DNA of 64,000 bases. Source: JABWBD01 sp040768665 (lineage in GTDB: Bacteria > Planctomycetota > Planctomycetia > Pirellulales > Thermoguttaceae). Under the pieces are notes generated by a model that did not search any database, was not told the origin of the DNA, and saw only the letters and a program-made list of their open reading frames with translations. Where the stretch lies: assembly GCA_040768665.1 (NCBI GenBank), contig JAXGMN010000012.1:277873-341872 (forward strand), written 5' to 3'. Both the position numbers and the translations under genes were made by a program. Positions 8,993 through 18,222 of the stretch are shown piece by piece (position 1 is the stretch's first letter; each line of letters begins with the position of its first letter).

Positions 8993-9601
8993 TTACGGTG
9001 TGGGATCAACAAAGACGTGAATCGCAGCAAGGGCCAGAGCAAGAATCCCTGCAAAAATCGGTACAAACACACTCGAGCGAACCTTGAGCAGTCCCGGCAG
9101 CGTCAGTTCCCCTCGATTTCCCCACGGCTCGACATTCCGGCTGAGCCAGGCCGAAGCCTCAGCAAAAACGTACGATCCGGCCATCAGACCGAGAATGACG
9201 GCGATCGCGTCGTAATTGCCCTGGCCCAAGGCGGTTGCGGTCGTGCCCGGGCAGTACGCCGCCAGGGCAAAGCCGATGCCGAAGACGACGCCGCCCAGGA
9301 CATTCGCAGCATAACGGGTGGGTTTAATGTGAAGCTTGACCAGCCCGCGGCTGTGCATCCAGGAGATGCCGAGCATTCCCACGACCACGGCCGAAAGCAT
9401 CACCTTGACGACCGTAAAGTCCTCCAGCAGCAGCACACCGATGAGGACTTCGTACTTGCCCACCCCGCCTTTCTGCAACAGGAATCCAAAGATGATCCCG
9501 AAGAGCAGTCCCAGGGCGAGTTGACCCGTGCGGGTCGCGGGCGGCCCGGCAGGCTGCTCGCTAGGTTGGCTCGCTCTGTCTTCCGTCGCTTGTTCTGCCA
9601 T
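8993..9601 (-). CDS. YeeE/YedE-family sulfur-compound transporter half, pair 1
   Basis: A 202-residue integral membrane protein of the YeeE/YedE (DUF395, sulfur transport) family, related to the thiosulfate carrier TsuA. Family signatures are GIIFGFLLQKGGVGKYEVLIG near the N-terminus and FALAAYCPGTTATALG with a conserved Cys in the middle. The polar start (MAEQATEDRASQPSEQ) precedes the first helix. It is the last gene of a minus-strand sulfur cluster and pairs with the gene just upstream, as half-size members usually do. The exact substrate (thiosulfate, persulfide or other) is inferred only. Confidence 0.88.
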   Translation of the reverse strand: MAEQATEDRASQPSEQPAGPPATRTGQLALGLLFGIIFGFLLQKGGVGKYEVLIGVLLLEDFTVVKVMLSAVVVGMLGISWMHSRGLVKLHIKPTRYAANVLGGVVFGIGFALAAYCPGTTATALGQGNYDAIAVILGLMAGSYVFAEASAWLSRNVEPWGNRGELTLPGLLKVRSSVFVPIFAGILALALAAIHVFVDPTP

Positions 9602-9617
9602 GATCCGCTCTGCAAGC

Positions 9618-10217
9618 TTAGAGATAAAAAAGGAGCATGGCGGTGGGCACACCGCCAACAAAGAATCCGATCAGGGCAATCCAGGACCCGAGTGAGAGCT
9701 GCAGGGCTCCGCTGATCCCGTGGCCGCTGGTGCACCCACCGGCCAGTCGCGCTCCGAAGGCCATGACGCCGCCGCCCAAGAAGCCGACCGCTAGCCGCAG
9801 CCAGACGCTCTCGCCGAATCGCTCCACCCACAGCGGCGGAAGCCAGCGGCCGGTGATTTGTCCACCCGAGAGTGCGGCCAGGAAAGAGCCTGCCACCACT
9901 CCTGCGATCAGCATCACCTCCCAGCCGATCTTCGGCTCCTTCTTCGCGGCGTAGAATTGCAGCGATTTCGTGTGGCGAGGAGCCACCGCTTCGCCGATCA
10001 GCCCTGCCACGCGGGCGTAGGCCGTCGAGGCGCCCAGCGGCTTGTCGCTGAAGTAGAACGTGAGCATGCTCAACACGCCGATCAGCGCGCCGACCAGGTA
10101 AGGCGACCAGGCAGGCCCGGTCGTACCCGGGTCGACTGTCCCGGTCTGGGCCATCGCCGAGAGAGGCACCAGCGCGATCGCGGCGGTTGCGCTCGTGATG
10201 AAAACTGGTCGTTTCAT
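9618..10217 (-). CDS. YeeE/YedE-family sulfur-compound transporter half, pair 1
   Basis: A 199-residue partner half-transporter. The N-terminus (MKRPVFITSATAAIALVPLSAMA) looks like a signal or first membrane segment, and the typical start SPYLVGALIGVLSMLTFY follows. The conserved motif FGARLAGGCTSGHGISG contains the Cys thought to relay sulfur in YeeE proteins. It begins 3 bases after the stop of the dioxygenase-rhodanese gene and ends 16 bases before the next half, indicating one transcript. Confidence 0.88.
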   Translation of the reverse strand: MKRPVFITSATAAIALVPLSAMAQTGTVDPGTTGPAWSPYLVGALIGVLSMLTFYFSDKPLGASTAYARVAGLIGEAVAPRHTKSLQFYAAKKEPKIGWEVMLIAGVVAGSFLAALSGGQITGRWLPPLWVERFGESVWLRLAVGFLGGGVMAFGARLAGGCTSGHGISGALQLSLGSWIALIGFFVGGVPTAMLLFYL

Positions 10218-10219
10218 TC

Positions 10220-11620
10220 TTACTTCCCATCTTCCACCGGGAATCCGGCGTTGGTCCATGCCTTGTAGCTTCCCGGGATATTGCGAACGTCGGAAAAACC
10301 GGCACGCTGAAGCATGCTGGCAGCGAGACTCGCCCGGTATCCGCTGGCACAATAGGTTGCCACCGGCTTGCTGCGGTCGATCTTGGGCATCTCTTCTTTG
10401 AGATCACCCACGTAATGGTAATGCGCCCCGGGAATCCGGCCGCTCTTCCATTCGCTGGGGGAGCGGACATCGAGCAGTTGCACGCCGTCGGCCTTTTCTT
10501 TCACTTCATGGACGGTCATCTGAGGGGTCTTCTGCAGCGGCAGCCCCGCGTTTTGCCACATCTTCATGCCGCCGACGAGATAGCCGGCGAATCGGGTGAA
10601 CCCGGTTCGCCACAGCAGTGCGACGATTCGCGGAAGCTGGAAATCCTCCTCCAGCACCAGCAGGATCGGCTCGGCCGGATCGAGCATGTCGCCCGCCCAC
10701 ACGGAGAGCTCGTTGCGGGTGCCGCCGATGTTGATCGCCCCGGCAATGTGGCCGCCCCCGAAGGCGTGCATCGAGCGGACGTCGAGAATCTGCACGTCGT
10801 CGCGCCCTGCCATCTTGCGGAACTGCGCGGGGGGAAGCCCCGGGCAGGCCGGCAAGTGGCCGATCAGGGGTGGGCCGGCGGAGTTGACTTTCTTCAACCG
10901 CGGATAATGGGCGGGCACCGGCGGGGCGCCTTCCTTGACGAACTTTTTGAACTTCTCGAAGTCGTCGATCTGCAAGAAGTCGTTGAAGCGGCGTTCGTAT
11001 CCTATCGTGCTCATGGGCCGATCGCCGATATCGGCCCCGCAGGCCGAGCCGGCCCCGTGGCACGGGTAGATAATGACGCTGTCATCGAGCTTCAGGTAGA
11101 AGTCGCGCAGGGTATGGAACAACTGCTTCGTCAGTTCCTCGGTGCTTCCTTCACCGAGCAGGTCGGGGCGCCCGGCGGAACCGACGAACAGGGAGTCCCC
11201 GGTCAGCACTCCCCACGGGCGGTCTTTGCGGTCCTTTTCCGCCAGGACGAAGCCGACGTGCTCGGGCGTGTGTCCGGGCGTGTGCTGGACCTTGACGATC
11301 GTATCGCCGAAGGTGAACTCGTCGCCCGCGCGGATCCCTTCCTGTTCGAAGCCGTATTCGGCCCCGCCCTCGTGGCTGCAATAGACCTTCGCCCCCCCGA
11401 GCCTCTCGGCCAATTCGAGCGAACCGCTCATGAAGTCGGCGTGGATGTGTGTCTCGAAGATGTGCGTGATCGCGAGTTCCCGTTTTTGCGCGGCTTCGAG
11501 GTACACGTCGACATCGGGCCGCGGATCGATCACCGCCGCGGTCCCCATGCTGTCGTCGCCGACCAGATATGAGAGTTGCGAAATTCCGTCTGCAAAATAG
11601 CTTTCAAACACGAGGCCCAT
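10220..11620 (-). CDS. Persulfide dioxygenase-rhodanese fusion (ETHE1/Blh-like)
   Basis: A 466-residue cytoplasmic protein. Residues 1-240 are a metallo-beta-lactamase fold of the ETHE1 persulfide dioxygenase type: THIHADF (His58, His60, Asp62), then HTPGHTPEH and an IIYPCHGAGSACG segment. Two rhodanese domains follow. The first (about 265-360) lacks an active-site Cys; the second (about 370-466) has Cys424 in the CASGYRAS loop. ETHE1-type enzymes oxidise glutathione or similar persulfide to sulfite, and rhodaneses move sulfane sulfur. Together with flanking YeeE proteins it resembles BigR/Blh-type sulfide detoxification operons, but no BigR-like repressor is visible. A strong GGGAGGTGG precedes the ATG. 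Confidence 0.92.
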   Translation of the reverse strand: MGLVFESYFADGISQLSYLVGDDSMGTAAVIDPRPDVDVYLEAAQKRELAITHIFETHIHADFMSGSLELAERLGGAKVYCSHEGGAEYGFEQEGIRAGDEFTFGDTIVKVQHTPGHTPEHVGFVLAEKDRKDRPWGVLTGDSLFVGSAGRPDLLGEGSTEELTKQLFHTLRDFYLKLDDSVIIYPCHGAGSACGADIGDRPMSTIGYERRFNDFLQIDDFEKFKKFVKEGAPPVPAHYPRLKKVNSAGPPLIGHLPACPGLPPAQFRKMAGRDDVQILDVRSMHAFGGGHIAGAINIGGTRNELSVWAGDMLDPAEPILLVLEEDFQLPRIVALLWRTGFTRFAGYLVGGMKMWQNAGLPLQKTPQMTVHEVKEKADGVQLLDVRSPSEWKSGRIPGAHYHYVGDLKEEMPKIDRSKPVATYCASGYRASLAASMLQRAGFSDVRNIPGSYKAWTNAGFPVEDGK

Positions 11621-11729
11621 GGGTCCACCTCCCTTTTGAGACTTTTCATAATTTCAAACATGACCGCCGAACCGGCGCCGTACCAAGTCCGAATCGGCGC
11701 GCGGCCCGTTGGGCACAGCGGTTAAACGA

Positions 11730-12320
11730 TTATCCGGACGGCTGCTGGTGGCCGCGTACGCGAGGCCCTGCCCCCGCGTATCCACCCGGTCCGCGCCAGG
11801 CCAGCAGGAGAAACATGATCCCGACCACTGCAGCCAAGATCGCGATCCATAGCCAGGACGAACTGCCCGTGACCTCTTGCAGCGTGAGTTTGCCGTAGTC
11901 TCCCCAGTTGCGAATCGGCTTCAGCCACGGGTGTGCGGCGACGAAGATGCCGGAGCCGACCAGCCCGCCGAGCACGCCGAAGATCGCGTCGCGCCGCCCC
12001 TCGCCGCAGGCGGCCACGCTGGTGCCGGGACAGTAGCCCAGCAGGGCCATGCCGATCCCGAACAGCGCACCGCCCAAGAGCACGCCTCCGAGCAGTAACG
12101 GCCTGATGTGCAGGTTCGCCCACCCGGCCGGTTGCATCGCATAGACTCCGATCGCCCCGACCAGGACGGCCGTAGCCATGATCTTCAGGACCGTGAAGTC
12201 CTTCAACAGAAACTGGCCGATGATCACGCGGTATTTTGCCACGCGGCCTTTCTGCAACAGAAATCCGAAAACGATTCCCGTCACCAGCCCCAAGAACAGA
12301 CGCGGAAGCGGCTCAAACAT
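11730..12320 (-). CDS. YeeE/YedE-family sulfur-compound transporter half, pair 2
   Basis: A 196-residue membrane protein, paralogous to the 8993-9601 product: GIVFGFLLQKGRVAKYRVIIG and GMALLGYCPGTSVAACGEG align with the same signatures. The ATG at 12320 lies inside the end of the upstream gene (8-base overlap), so translation is probably coupled. A 109-base gap separates its stop from the dioxygenase-rhodanese start, leaving room for a second promoter. Confidence 0.87.
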   Translation of the reverse strand: MFEPLPRLFLGLVTGIVFGFLLQKGRVAKYRVIIGQFLLKDFTVLKIMATAVLVGAIGVYAMQPAGWANLHIRPLLLGGVLLGGALFGIGMALLGYCPGTSVAACGEGRRDAIFGVLGGLVGSGIFVAAHPWLKPIRNWGDYGKLTLQEVTGSSSWLWIAILAAVVGIMFLLLAWRGPGGYAGAGPRVRGHQQPSG

Positions 12321-12843
12321 GGCGCCGGCTCTCCTTCCCATACAGTGCGAATACGGTGATGATGCCGGCCACAACGAAAGCCGCGCTGAACACGATGCTC
12401 GAGACGGCCAATTGCAGGTTGCCGCTGATGCCGTGCCCGCTGGTGCAGCCGCCCGCCAATCTAGCGCCGAAAAGCATCACCGCCCCTCCCACCGCGGCCA
12501 CGAGGATCCGCTTGCCGCGGCTGCTGCCGAAGCGCGTCTCCCAAAGCGGCGGGACCCAATAGCGCTCGCGGTCTCCCGACATCCGGGAACTCAGAACGGC
12601 CCCCAGGAAAACCCCCAGCACCAGCATCCATTCCCAGTCGACCTTGGGACTTTCCTCCTGGAAATAGCTATGCCCTGCCGCCCAACCGGGCGCGACGGCC
12701 TTCATGACCAGTGCCGAGGTATATTCGAATGCGGTCGTAATGCCCAGCGGATGATCCGCCGTGGCGAAAGCGAACCAACTCAGCACACCGATCGCCGCGC
12801 CGACCGCGTACGGCGACCAGCTTCGAGCAGTAAGTGGATTCAT
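12313..12843 (-). CDS. YeeE/YedE-family sulfur-compound transporter half, pair 2
   Basis: A 176-residue membrane half-transporter, first gene of the minus-strand sulfur cluster. It has SPYAVGAAIGVLSWFAFA and LFGARLAGGCTSGHGISGN, the same Cys motif as the pair 1 partner. The ATG at 12843 is preceded by GGAGG at good spacing. The presence of two complete but diverged pairs around one persulfide enzyme suggests transport of two sulfur species or in two directions. Confidence 0.87.
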   Translation of the reverse strand: MNPLTARSWSPYAVGAAIGVLSWFAFATADHPLGITTAFEYTSALVMKAVAPGWAAGHSYFQEESPKVDWEWMLVLGVFLGAVLSSRMSGDRERYWVPPLWETRFGSSRGKRILVAAVGGAVMLFGARLAGGCTSGHGISGNLQLAVSSIVFSAAFVVAGIITVFALYGKESRRHV

Positions 12844-13355
12844 AAAAACCTCCGGATCGTTTGACGGCCACAAATGCCGATGGTGCCGCTGGTGGCCTAT
12901 TCGCGCCGCCACCTGCATTTAAGCGAATTCCGTGCCGCAACGGCCGGCCTGCGGACCCTGTCCGCCGCTGCGAGCCTGGATTCGTCGAATGCTATGCAAG
13001 TTGCTTGCCATTCTGACGCCCGGAACGACATTCTGTCCTGTCGTCGTTTCGAAGATATCGCATGAGATCAGGGCATTTTTGCCAATCGCCTTTGCGATAA
13101 ACCATCGCCTTCCACGCTTCGAGTCTTCGCAGATCGTCTCGCTTGGCAAGTGCTGTGCGACGCGGACTTGCGACGGTGAGGCGAATGGCACTGGCCATCC
13201 GCTGTTGCTTCCCAAGCTTTCTCCGCGAACAGCCGATTCCAAACGGCCTTACGCAGCCACAGGAATGGAGTTTGCGGTGAAGCACTGCGAGACTTGAATG
13301 GCCGCTGCCCTGGAAAGCGGCTTCTGCGGGTCGCCTGGGACTTCGGAATTGCCGG
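12844..13355. other. Divergent intergenic region of the sulfur module
   Basis: About 510 bases between the leftward YeeE cluster and the rightward SLC13 transporter; it must carry promoters for both. Frames on either strand (around 12919-13297) have no recognisable domain and no good ribosome sites. I saw no clear operator palindrome. Confidence 0.45.
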
Positions 13356-15173
13356 ATGAACTACGACGTCATCGTCACCGCAAGTATTCTCCTGGCAGCG
13401 ATCATTTTGTTGGCGTCCGACTGGATTCGGGCCGACGTCGTCGCGATCCTCGTGCTCGCGCTGCTGGCGATCACAGGGCAGGTGAGCACCCAGGAAGCAC
13501 TTGCCGGCTTCAGCAACACGGCCGTCATCTCCATCGTCGCCCTCTTGATTTTGTCTGCCGGCATGGTTCGCAGTGGTGCGGTGCGATGGGTGGCAACCCG
13601 GCTCGAGCGAATCGCCGGCACGAGCGGTCGTCGGGTGCTGTTGACCAGTGTCCTCCCACCCGCGGTCCTCTCCGGTTTCGTGAACATCGTGGCCGCCGTC
13701 TCGATTTTCATTCCCGCGGTTCTCCACCTGGCCCGCGAAAACGGGATTCCGCGGTCCAGGCTGCTGATGCCGATGGCTTTTGCCAGCCTTGCCGGAGCCA
13801 ATCTCACGCTCATCGGTGCCGGGCACAACCTTGTCGTGCACAGCCTCCTGCGCGATGCGGCCGGCCAGGGCCTCGGCTTTTTCGAGCTGACACCGTTGGG
13901 GCTGATCCTCATTTCGCTGCTTACCCTTTACAGCCTTCTTTTTGCCGGCCGCGTGTTTCCCGGAAAGCGTAAAGACCCGGGGCAATCGGAACAGACGCCA
14001 ACGGATGATCTTGTCGCGACCTATCATCTTGCCGAGCGCCTCTGGGAGATTTGGGTTCGTCAAGATGCGCCAACCGCGGGAACGTCGCTCGAGAAGATCG
14101 GCATCGGGCGGCGCTACGGCCTGAGTGTGATCTCGCTCTTGCGCGACTCGCGGCAGCAACCGGTCGACGAGGTCGAGTTCCGCCTGAAGAGCCGGGATGT
14201 CTTGCTGGTCGGCGGCCGGCGAGAAAGGGCCGAGCAACTCTGCCGCGAGAACGAAGGCTTGCTTTTGGCCGGGCCTCCTCAACCCCAGACGCCGTTTCCT
14301 TCCGGCGAGGCGGAATTGATCGAAATCGTCGTTCCGCCGCGTTCCTCCGTCATCGGAAAAACCCTTCGCCAGATGCAGTTTCGCGATCGAACGGGACTGA
14401 TCGGCGTTGCGCTTTGGCGGCATGGCCGGCCACAACGCACCGATGCGCGAGACACGCCGCTCGAGCCAGGGGACGGCGTTCTCCTCTTCGGATCCCGGGC
14501 GCGAACGCGGCACTTCCAGCCGGCTCCCGATTTTCTTTGGCTCACGTCGCCTCGCAGCGAGGCCAGCCCACCCGAGTTCGGAAGACAGGCCGTTGTCGCG
14601 GCTGCGATCTTAACGACCGTCATCGCCGTGGCTGCCGCGGGGTGGCTGTCGATCGCGATTGTGGCATTGGCGGGCGCGGCGGCCATGATCCTGCTGAAAA
14701 TCCTTACGCCGCAGCAGGCCTATTCGGCCGTTGACTGGCGCACGATCGCCTTGATCGGCGGAATGTATCCCCTGGGCACGGCACTGCAAAACAGCGGCGC
14801 GGTCGATCTTGTCTCCCGGTTGCTGACGCAAAACGCCGGTCCGCAACTCGCCCTTTGGGCCATCGGCCTGCTGGCAATCCTGCTGACCCAACCCATGCAC
14901 AGTGCCGTGGTTGCCGTGATCCTCACGCCCATGGCGATCGGGGTCGCCCAGACTCTCAGTGTCGAGCCGCTGCCGTTCGCGCTGGCCGTGATCGCGGGAG
15001 CTTCGGCCAGCTACCTGCTGCCCGTTGGGCATCCCGCGCCTATGCTCGTCCAGGATCCCGGCGGATACCGTACTGGCGATTACCTTCGCTTCGGCCTCGG
15101 GCCCGTCTTGATCGTCTGGGCGGTGATCGGTTGGGGCATTCCGATGATCTGGCCGCTCGGCTCGGCTCAGTGA
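13356..15173 (+). CDS. SLC13/DASS-family anion transporter with central TrkA-C domains
   Basis: A 605-residue inner-membrane transporter. The N-terminal membrane half (residues 1-205) starts NYDVIVTASILLAAIILLASD and contains EALAGFSNTAVISI, typical of the divalent anion:Na+ symporter family. Two soluble TrkA-C (RCK-C) domains lie at about 215-305 and 310-390 (GTSLEKIGIGRRYGLSVISL; VPPRSSVIGKTLRQMQFRDR). The second membrane half ends GASASYLLPVGHPAPMLV. This SLC13-RCK architecture is usually annotated as a sulfate or organic-anion transporter. Divergent placement from a sulfur module makes a sulfur oxyanion the likeliest substrate, by inference only. Confidence 0.88.
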   Translation: MNYDVIVTASILLAAIILLASDWIRADVVAILVLALLAITGQVSTQEALAGFSNTAVISIVALLILSAGMVRSGAVRWVATRLERIAGTSGRRVLLTSVLPPAVLSGFVNIVAAVSIFIPAVLHLARENGIPRSRLLMPMAFASLAGANLTLIGAGHNLVVHSLLRDAAGQGLGFFELTPLGLILISLLTLYSLLFAGRVFPGKRKDPGQSEQTPTDDLVATYHLAERLWEIWVRQDAPTAGTSLEKIGIGRRYGLSVISLLRDSRQQPVDEVEFRLKSRDVLLVGGRRERAEQLCRENEGLLLAGPPQPQTPFPSGEAELIEIVVPPRSSVIGKTLRQMQFRDRTGLIGVALWRHGRPQRTDARDTPLEPGDGVLLFGSRARTRHFQPAPDFLWLTSPRSEASPPEFGRQAVVAAAILTTVIAVAAAGWLSIAIVALAGAAAMILLKILTPQQAYSAVDWRTIALIGGMYPLGTALQNSGAVDLVSRLLTQNAGPQLALWAIGLLAILLTQPMHSAVVAVILTPMAIGVAQTLSVEPLPFALAVIAGASASYLLPVGHPAPMLVQDPGGYRTGDYLRFGLGPVLIVWAVIGWGIPMIWPLGSAQ

Positions 15174-15187
15174 GCTTACTGTGAAAA

Positions 15188-17716
15188 CTAAGGACACACC
15201 GCGTCCACGCCCGCCGCTTCGATCGCTTCGGCCAACGCGGCCCGATAGCGATACACGGCATCTGGATCTCGCGTGTAGACGGTCAAGCTCTCCACCACGT
15301 CCTCGGGCACGGCGAGTAGCGACCTGGCCCGCGTGAGCCAATCGGACCGTTTCGCGCGCAGCTCGGCCGACGCCTCCACCTTCGCCACGGTTGCCTCCAG
15401 CGTGCGGAAGTAGGCGTAGTCTTCCAGCCCGTCGCGGAAGTTCTCCAGCCGGATCGTCGCCAGCGGGGTCCCGCCGGGCCCGGCGCAGGTCCATGAGCCG
15501 TCGCCGTGATAGGTGGTCCAGCTTCGCGGGTCCCAAGTGGTAAAGGGCCCGGACTCGATCGGCCGCTCGGCATTCCAAATGCTGATCTGGTAATAGAGGA
15601 ATCCGTCGGGCCGATATTTGGCCGTCATCGCCCCCATCAACAGTCGGCCTTCGATCGCCGGATACTCGACGAACATGTTGGCGTGGGGATGACGCGGTCC
15701 GCAGCAGATGTACCACCAGACCTCTTTGCCCCGAGCCCGTGCCTTCGCGGCCTTCGCGGGATCGAAACGCGGCGTGAGGGGACACCACGCGTCGACCGAG
15801 GTGATGCCCGAATCGAGGCCGTAGCTGTGATCGTAGGTGGTGGTCATCACCGGGACGTCGGGAAATTCCGCTTTGATCATTGCTGCGGTGCGTTCGACCT
15901 GGGGAAAGACATCGGCCGGGTTTTCGTCGCACCCGTAGATGTAGGCGTGATCGAGAAGGCCCAGTTCCTTGGCCTTGCGATAGCGTGGACGGAGAAAGGC
16001 CATCCACTCGGCGGCGGCTGCGGGTTTCTCGCTGAACTTGTCGTAATAGCCGAGGTTGAACCGCCCCAGCCGGCCCTCATCATCCAGCCGCTTGAGGATC
16101 GCAAAATCGGGTTCCCAGTTGCGGTAGCCGTACAGGCTGTCGTACGTGAGGTAATAGTCTGCCAGGAAATCGGCCCACTGGTCCTTGTGCTTTTTCCAGG
16201 CGTTGATCGGATAATCCTCGGACTGCCGCCAGGCCGCTTGCTTCTCCTGTGTCTGGGCCGTCGGGTGATCATGGGGCGCGAAGGTGATCGCCAGCGGCAA
16301 CGGCGAGGCGTCGGGCACTTCGAACCCGTAGACGCGAACCGCCAGGTCGAATACCAACAGCGGCGTGCCGTCGGCGACGACCTTCAACTGGCCTTGATAC
16401 ACGCCCGCCGCTTGCGATTTCGGCGCGTGCACGCGGACCCAGAACGCCTGTGCATCGCCTTCGGCGACGTCGACGTCCGTGAGGAAACCAAGGATCGGGT
16501 CGGGCCACCATCCGACGTGCGGCGACCCGTACGGCGGTTCGGCCTTGGTCTCGACATAACCGACCGGCGCCACGGCGATGTGGTCGCCGCTAAGCACCGT
16601 GCCGTCTCGGGCTCGCAAGTCGCCCACCTGGACCTGCACACGTTTCAAGCTCCGGCCGAAGGGGACGACGATGGTCTGGAAGCCTTCCTTCTCGTTCCGG
16701 GCCAGCGCCAGTTCCATGCGAGACCGCACCTGGAAGCTGGGCGAACCGGCCCGCGGCAGGACTTTTTCCATCGAACTGACAAACCCCACCGCAATGTCGT
16801 CGGCCGCGGACGGGGTCGCTTGGACCGTCGGCCGGATCTTTTCGAATTCCACTCGCAGCGCCGTCAACGATTCCAGGGCGGCCGATTCACCGCGGATCCG
16901 CGCGAGTTGACGAGGCATGTCCAGCACGAAGCGTTCCTGCTGGTCCTGGCTCGCCTGGTAGCGCGAGAGTTCTTCGCGAAATTGTGCGACGGCCGTGGAA
17001 GCCCAGCGGGCGACTTCGGGTGCACCGGCGGCCGACGCCTGCACGCGCTCGCCCGCGGCATCGATCGCCTTGCGGACCGCCTCGATGGCAGGGGCCTGAA
17101 GCATCACGAGCTGCTTGAGATACTCGGCGGGTAGTGGCGGCACCTCCTGGCCAGGTTCCAGCAGCAGCATCCGGTCGATGAACACGGTCAGATCGACGGG
17201 CGGATCTTCCGTGTAGAAGTGCATTACCTGGATGTCTCGCGCGTCCACCTTTTTCTGGGCGAATTGCTCGCGGATCGGCACGATGAACCGTGTGTGGCTT
17301 TCCGGCGGCAGCCGCTCGGAATGCTGCGCTCCCTGGCGGGTCGGCTTCTTGGAGTCGGTAACCAGCAGCGCCAGTTTCTGCTCCGACGGCGTCGTGTTGA
17401 CGACTTCCATGACCAGCCGATCGAACTTCGACCAATCGGTAAGCGGCGGCCTGCCCTCGAACGCGGGCCAGCGCTGCTGGCCGCCATGCTCCTCTGGCCG
17501 CCATGCGGGCGTCTGAAATCTCAAGGCGCAGTTTCCTGATGCGGCAAACCGTTGGGCCTGCTCGAGCCGCTTGTCCTTGCCCAACGTCGCGGCGCGTTCA
17601 TCGTGCCAGACGGACGTCTCCTCGTGCGACTCGAAGTCGAACAGGGGCACGGCTGCCCGTGCCGGCTGCAATCCGATGCTGCCCAGACAGAAAACGGCAA
17701 TCAGACACACTCGCAT
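15188..17716 (-). CDS. Exported DUF4091 (GH123-like) glycoside hydrolase
   Basis: An 842-residue exported protein with signal peptide MRVCLIAVFCLGSIGLQPARA. Residues about 25-190 form a beta-sandwich carbohydrate-binding-like region (PLFDFESHEETSVW). A helical middle follows (about 195-290). The C-terminal half (about 320-790) is DUF4091: YGYRNWEPDFAILKRL, the acidic YIYGCDENPAD likely to hold catalytic residues, SVDAWCPLTPRFDP, and FRDGLEDYAYFRTLE. DUF4091 proteins are related to GH123 N-acetylgalactosaminidases; the actual substrate is unknown. Its 3' end lies 14 bases from the convergent SLC13 gene, with no clear terminator between. Confidence 0.85.
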   Translation of the reverse strand: MRVCLIAVFCLGSIGLQPARAAVPLFDFESHEETSVWHDERAATLGKDKRLEQAQRFAASGNCALRFQTPAWRPEEHGGQQRWPAFEGRPPLTDWSKFDRLVMEVVNTTPSEQKLALLVTDSKKPTRQGAQHSERLPPESHTRFIVPIREQFAQKKVDARDIQVMHFYTEDPPVDLTVFIDRMLLLEPGQEVPPLPAEYLKQLVMLQAPAIEAVRKAIDAAGERVQASAAGAPEVARWASTAVAQFREELSRYQASQDQQERFVLDMPRQLARIRGESAALESLTALRVEFEKIRPTVQATPSAADDIAVGFVSSMEKVLPRAGSPSFQVRSRMELALARNEKEGFQTIVVPFGRSLKRVQVQVGDLRARDGTVLSGDHIAVAPVGYVETKAEPPYGSPHVGWWPDPILGFLTDVDVAEGDAQAFWVRVHAPKSQAAGVYQGQLKVVADGTPLLVFDLAVRVYGFEVPDASPLPLAITFAPHDHPTAQTQEKQAAWRQSEDYPINAWKKHKDQWADFLADYYLTYDSLYGYRNWEPDFAILKRLDDEGRLGRFNLGYYDKFSEKPAAAAEWMAFLRPRYRKAKELGLLDHAYIYGCDENPADVFPQVERTAAMIKAEFPDVPVMTTTYDHSYGLDSGITSVDAWCPLTPRFDPAKAAKARARGKEVWWYICCGPRHPHANMFVEYPAIEGRLLMGAMTAKYRPDGFLYYQISIWNAERPIESGPFTTWDPRSWTTYHGDGSWTCAGPGGTPLATIRLENFRDGLEDYAYFRTLEATVAKVEASAELRAKRSDWLTRARSLLAVPEDVVESLTVYTRDPDAVYRYRAALAEAIEAAGVDAVCP

Positions 17717-18222
17717 GGCGGCTGGCTCCTATCGGTTGTTGCATCACCTCGTGTGCTTAGAGCTTACCCCAAAACCGCGCAAGGAGAAGGGGGCCCGATG
17801 GTTTGGCTTGCATGCGACTCTCTCTGGATAAATCGCGGGCCCCCTCTCACCATTCTGAATAGAATACCGACGGCCGTCGGTTGGCGAGTAAAAGGTGCGG
17901 CCGCGTTTCCGCGGAGGTTTACGCTGCGGGGAACAGGCACCACCCTGTGGGGCCATCATGAACCATACTGAAACTTTTGTCGTAGAACTTAAAGAAAACG
18001 AACGGACCGGGCGTCCCGCTCGGCGCATGACGGCTCGTCGATCAACTCTCCTCGGCGGCGGTCGTCGTCTTACTCATCTCGTCATCTTCGGGGCAAGCCG
18101 TTGCGGCAGCAGCGGCGTCGAAGCGGGCCCGTCGAGGCGTCGCGCAGGGCTGCAATTCGGCGGTCGTTGGACACGTCCAGATAACACGTACCCGATTCTG
18201 TCAGTCGAATCGGCGGCATCCT
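17717..18222. other. Intergenic region upstream of the sigma factor
   Basis: About 500 bases holding one REP-like hairpin (17768-17845) and no convincing gene. Divergent promoters for the DUF4091 gene and the sigma factor are expected here. Confidence 0.45.
17768..17845. repeat. REP-like repeat copy with strong hairpin
   Basis: The left end CCCAAAACCGCGCAAGGAGAAG matches the left end of the 3187-3266 copy. It then forms a hairpin of AGGGGGCCCG (17788-17797) with CGGGCCCCCT (17836-17845), perfect 10-bp arms. Confidence 0.65.

Noticed and set aside
12919..13297. Small regulator gene in the sulfur module intergenic region
   Set aside because: Frames on both strands were read for ArsR/BigR-like helix-turn-helix motifs; none was found.
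13068..14513. Long minus-strand frame opposite the SLC13 gene
   Set aside because: Antisense to a clearly recognised transporter and without domains.
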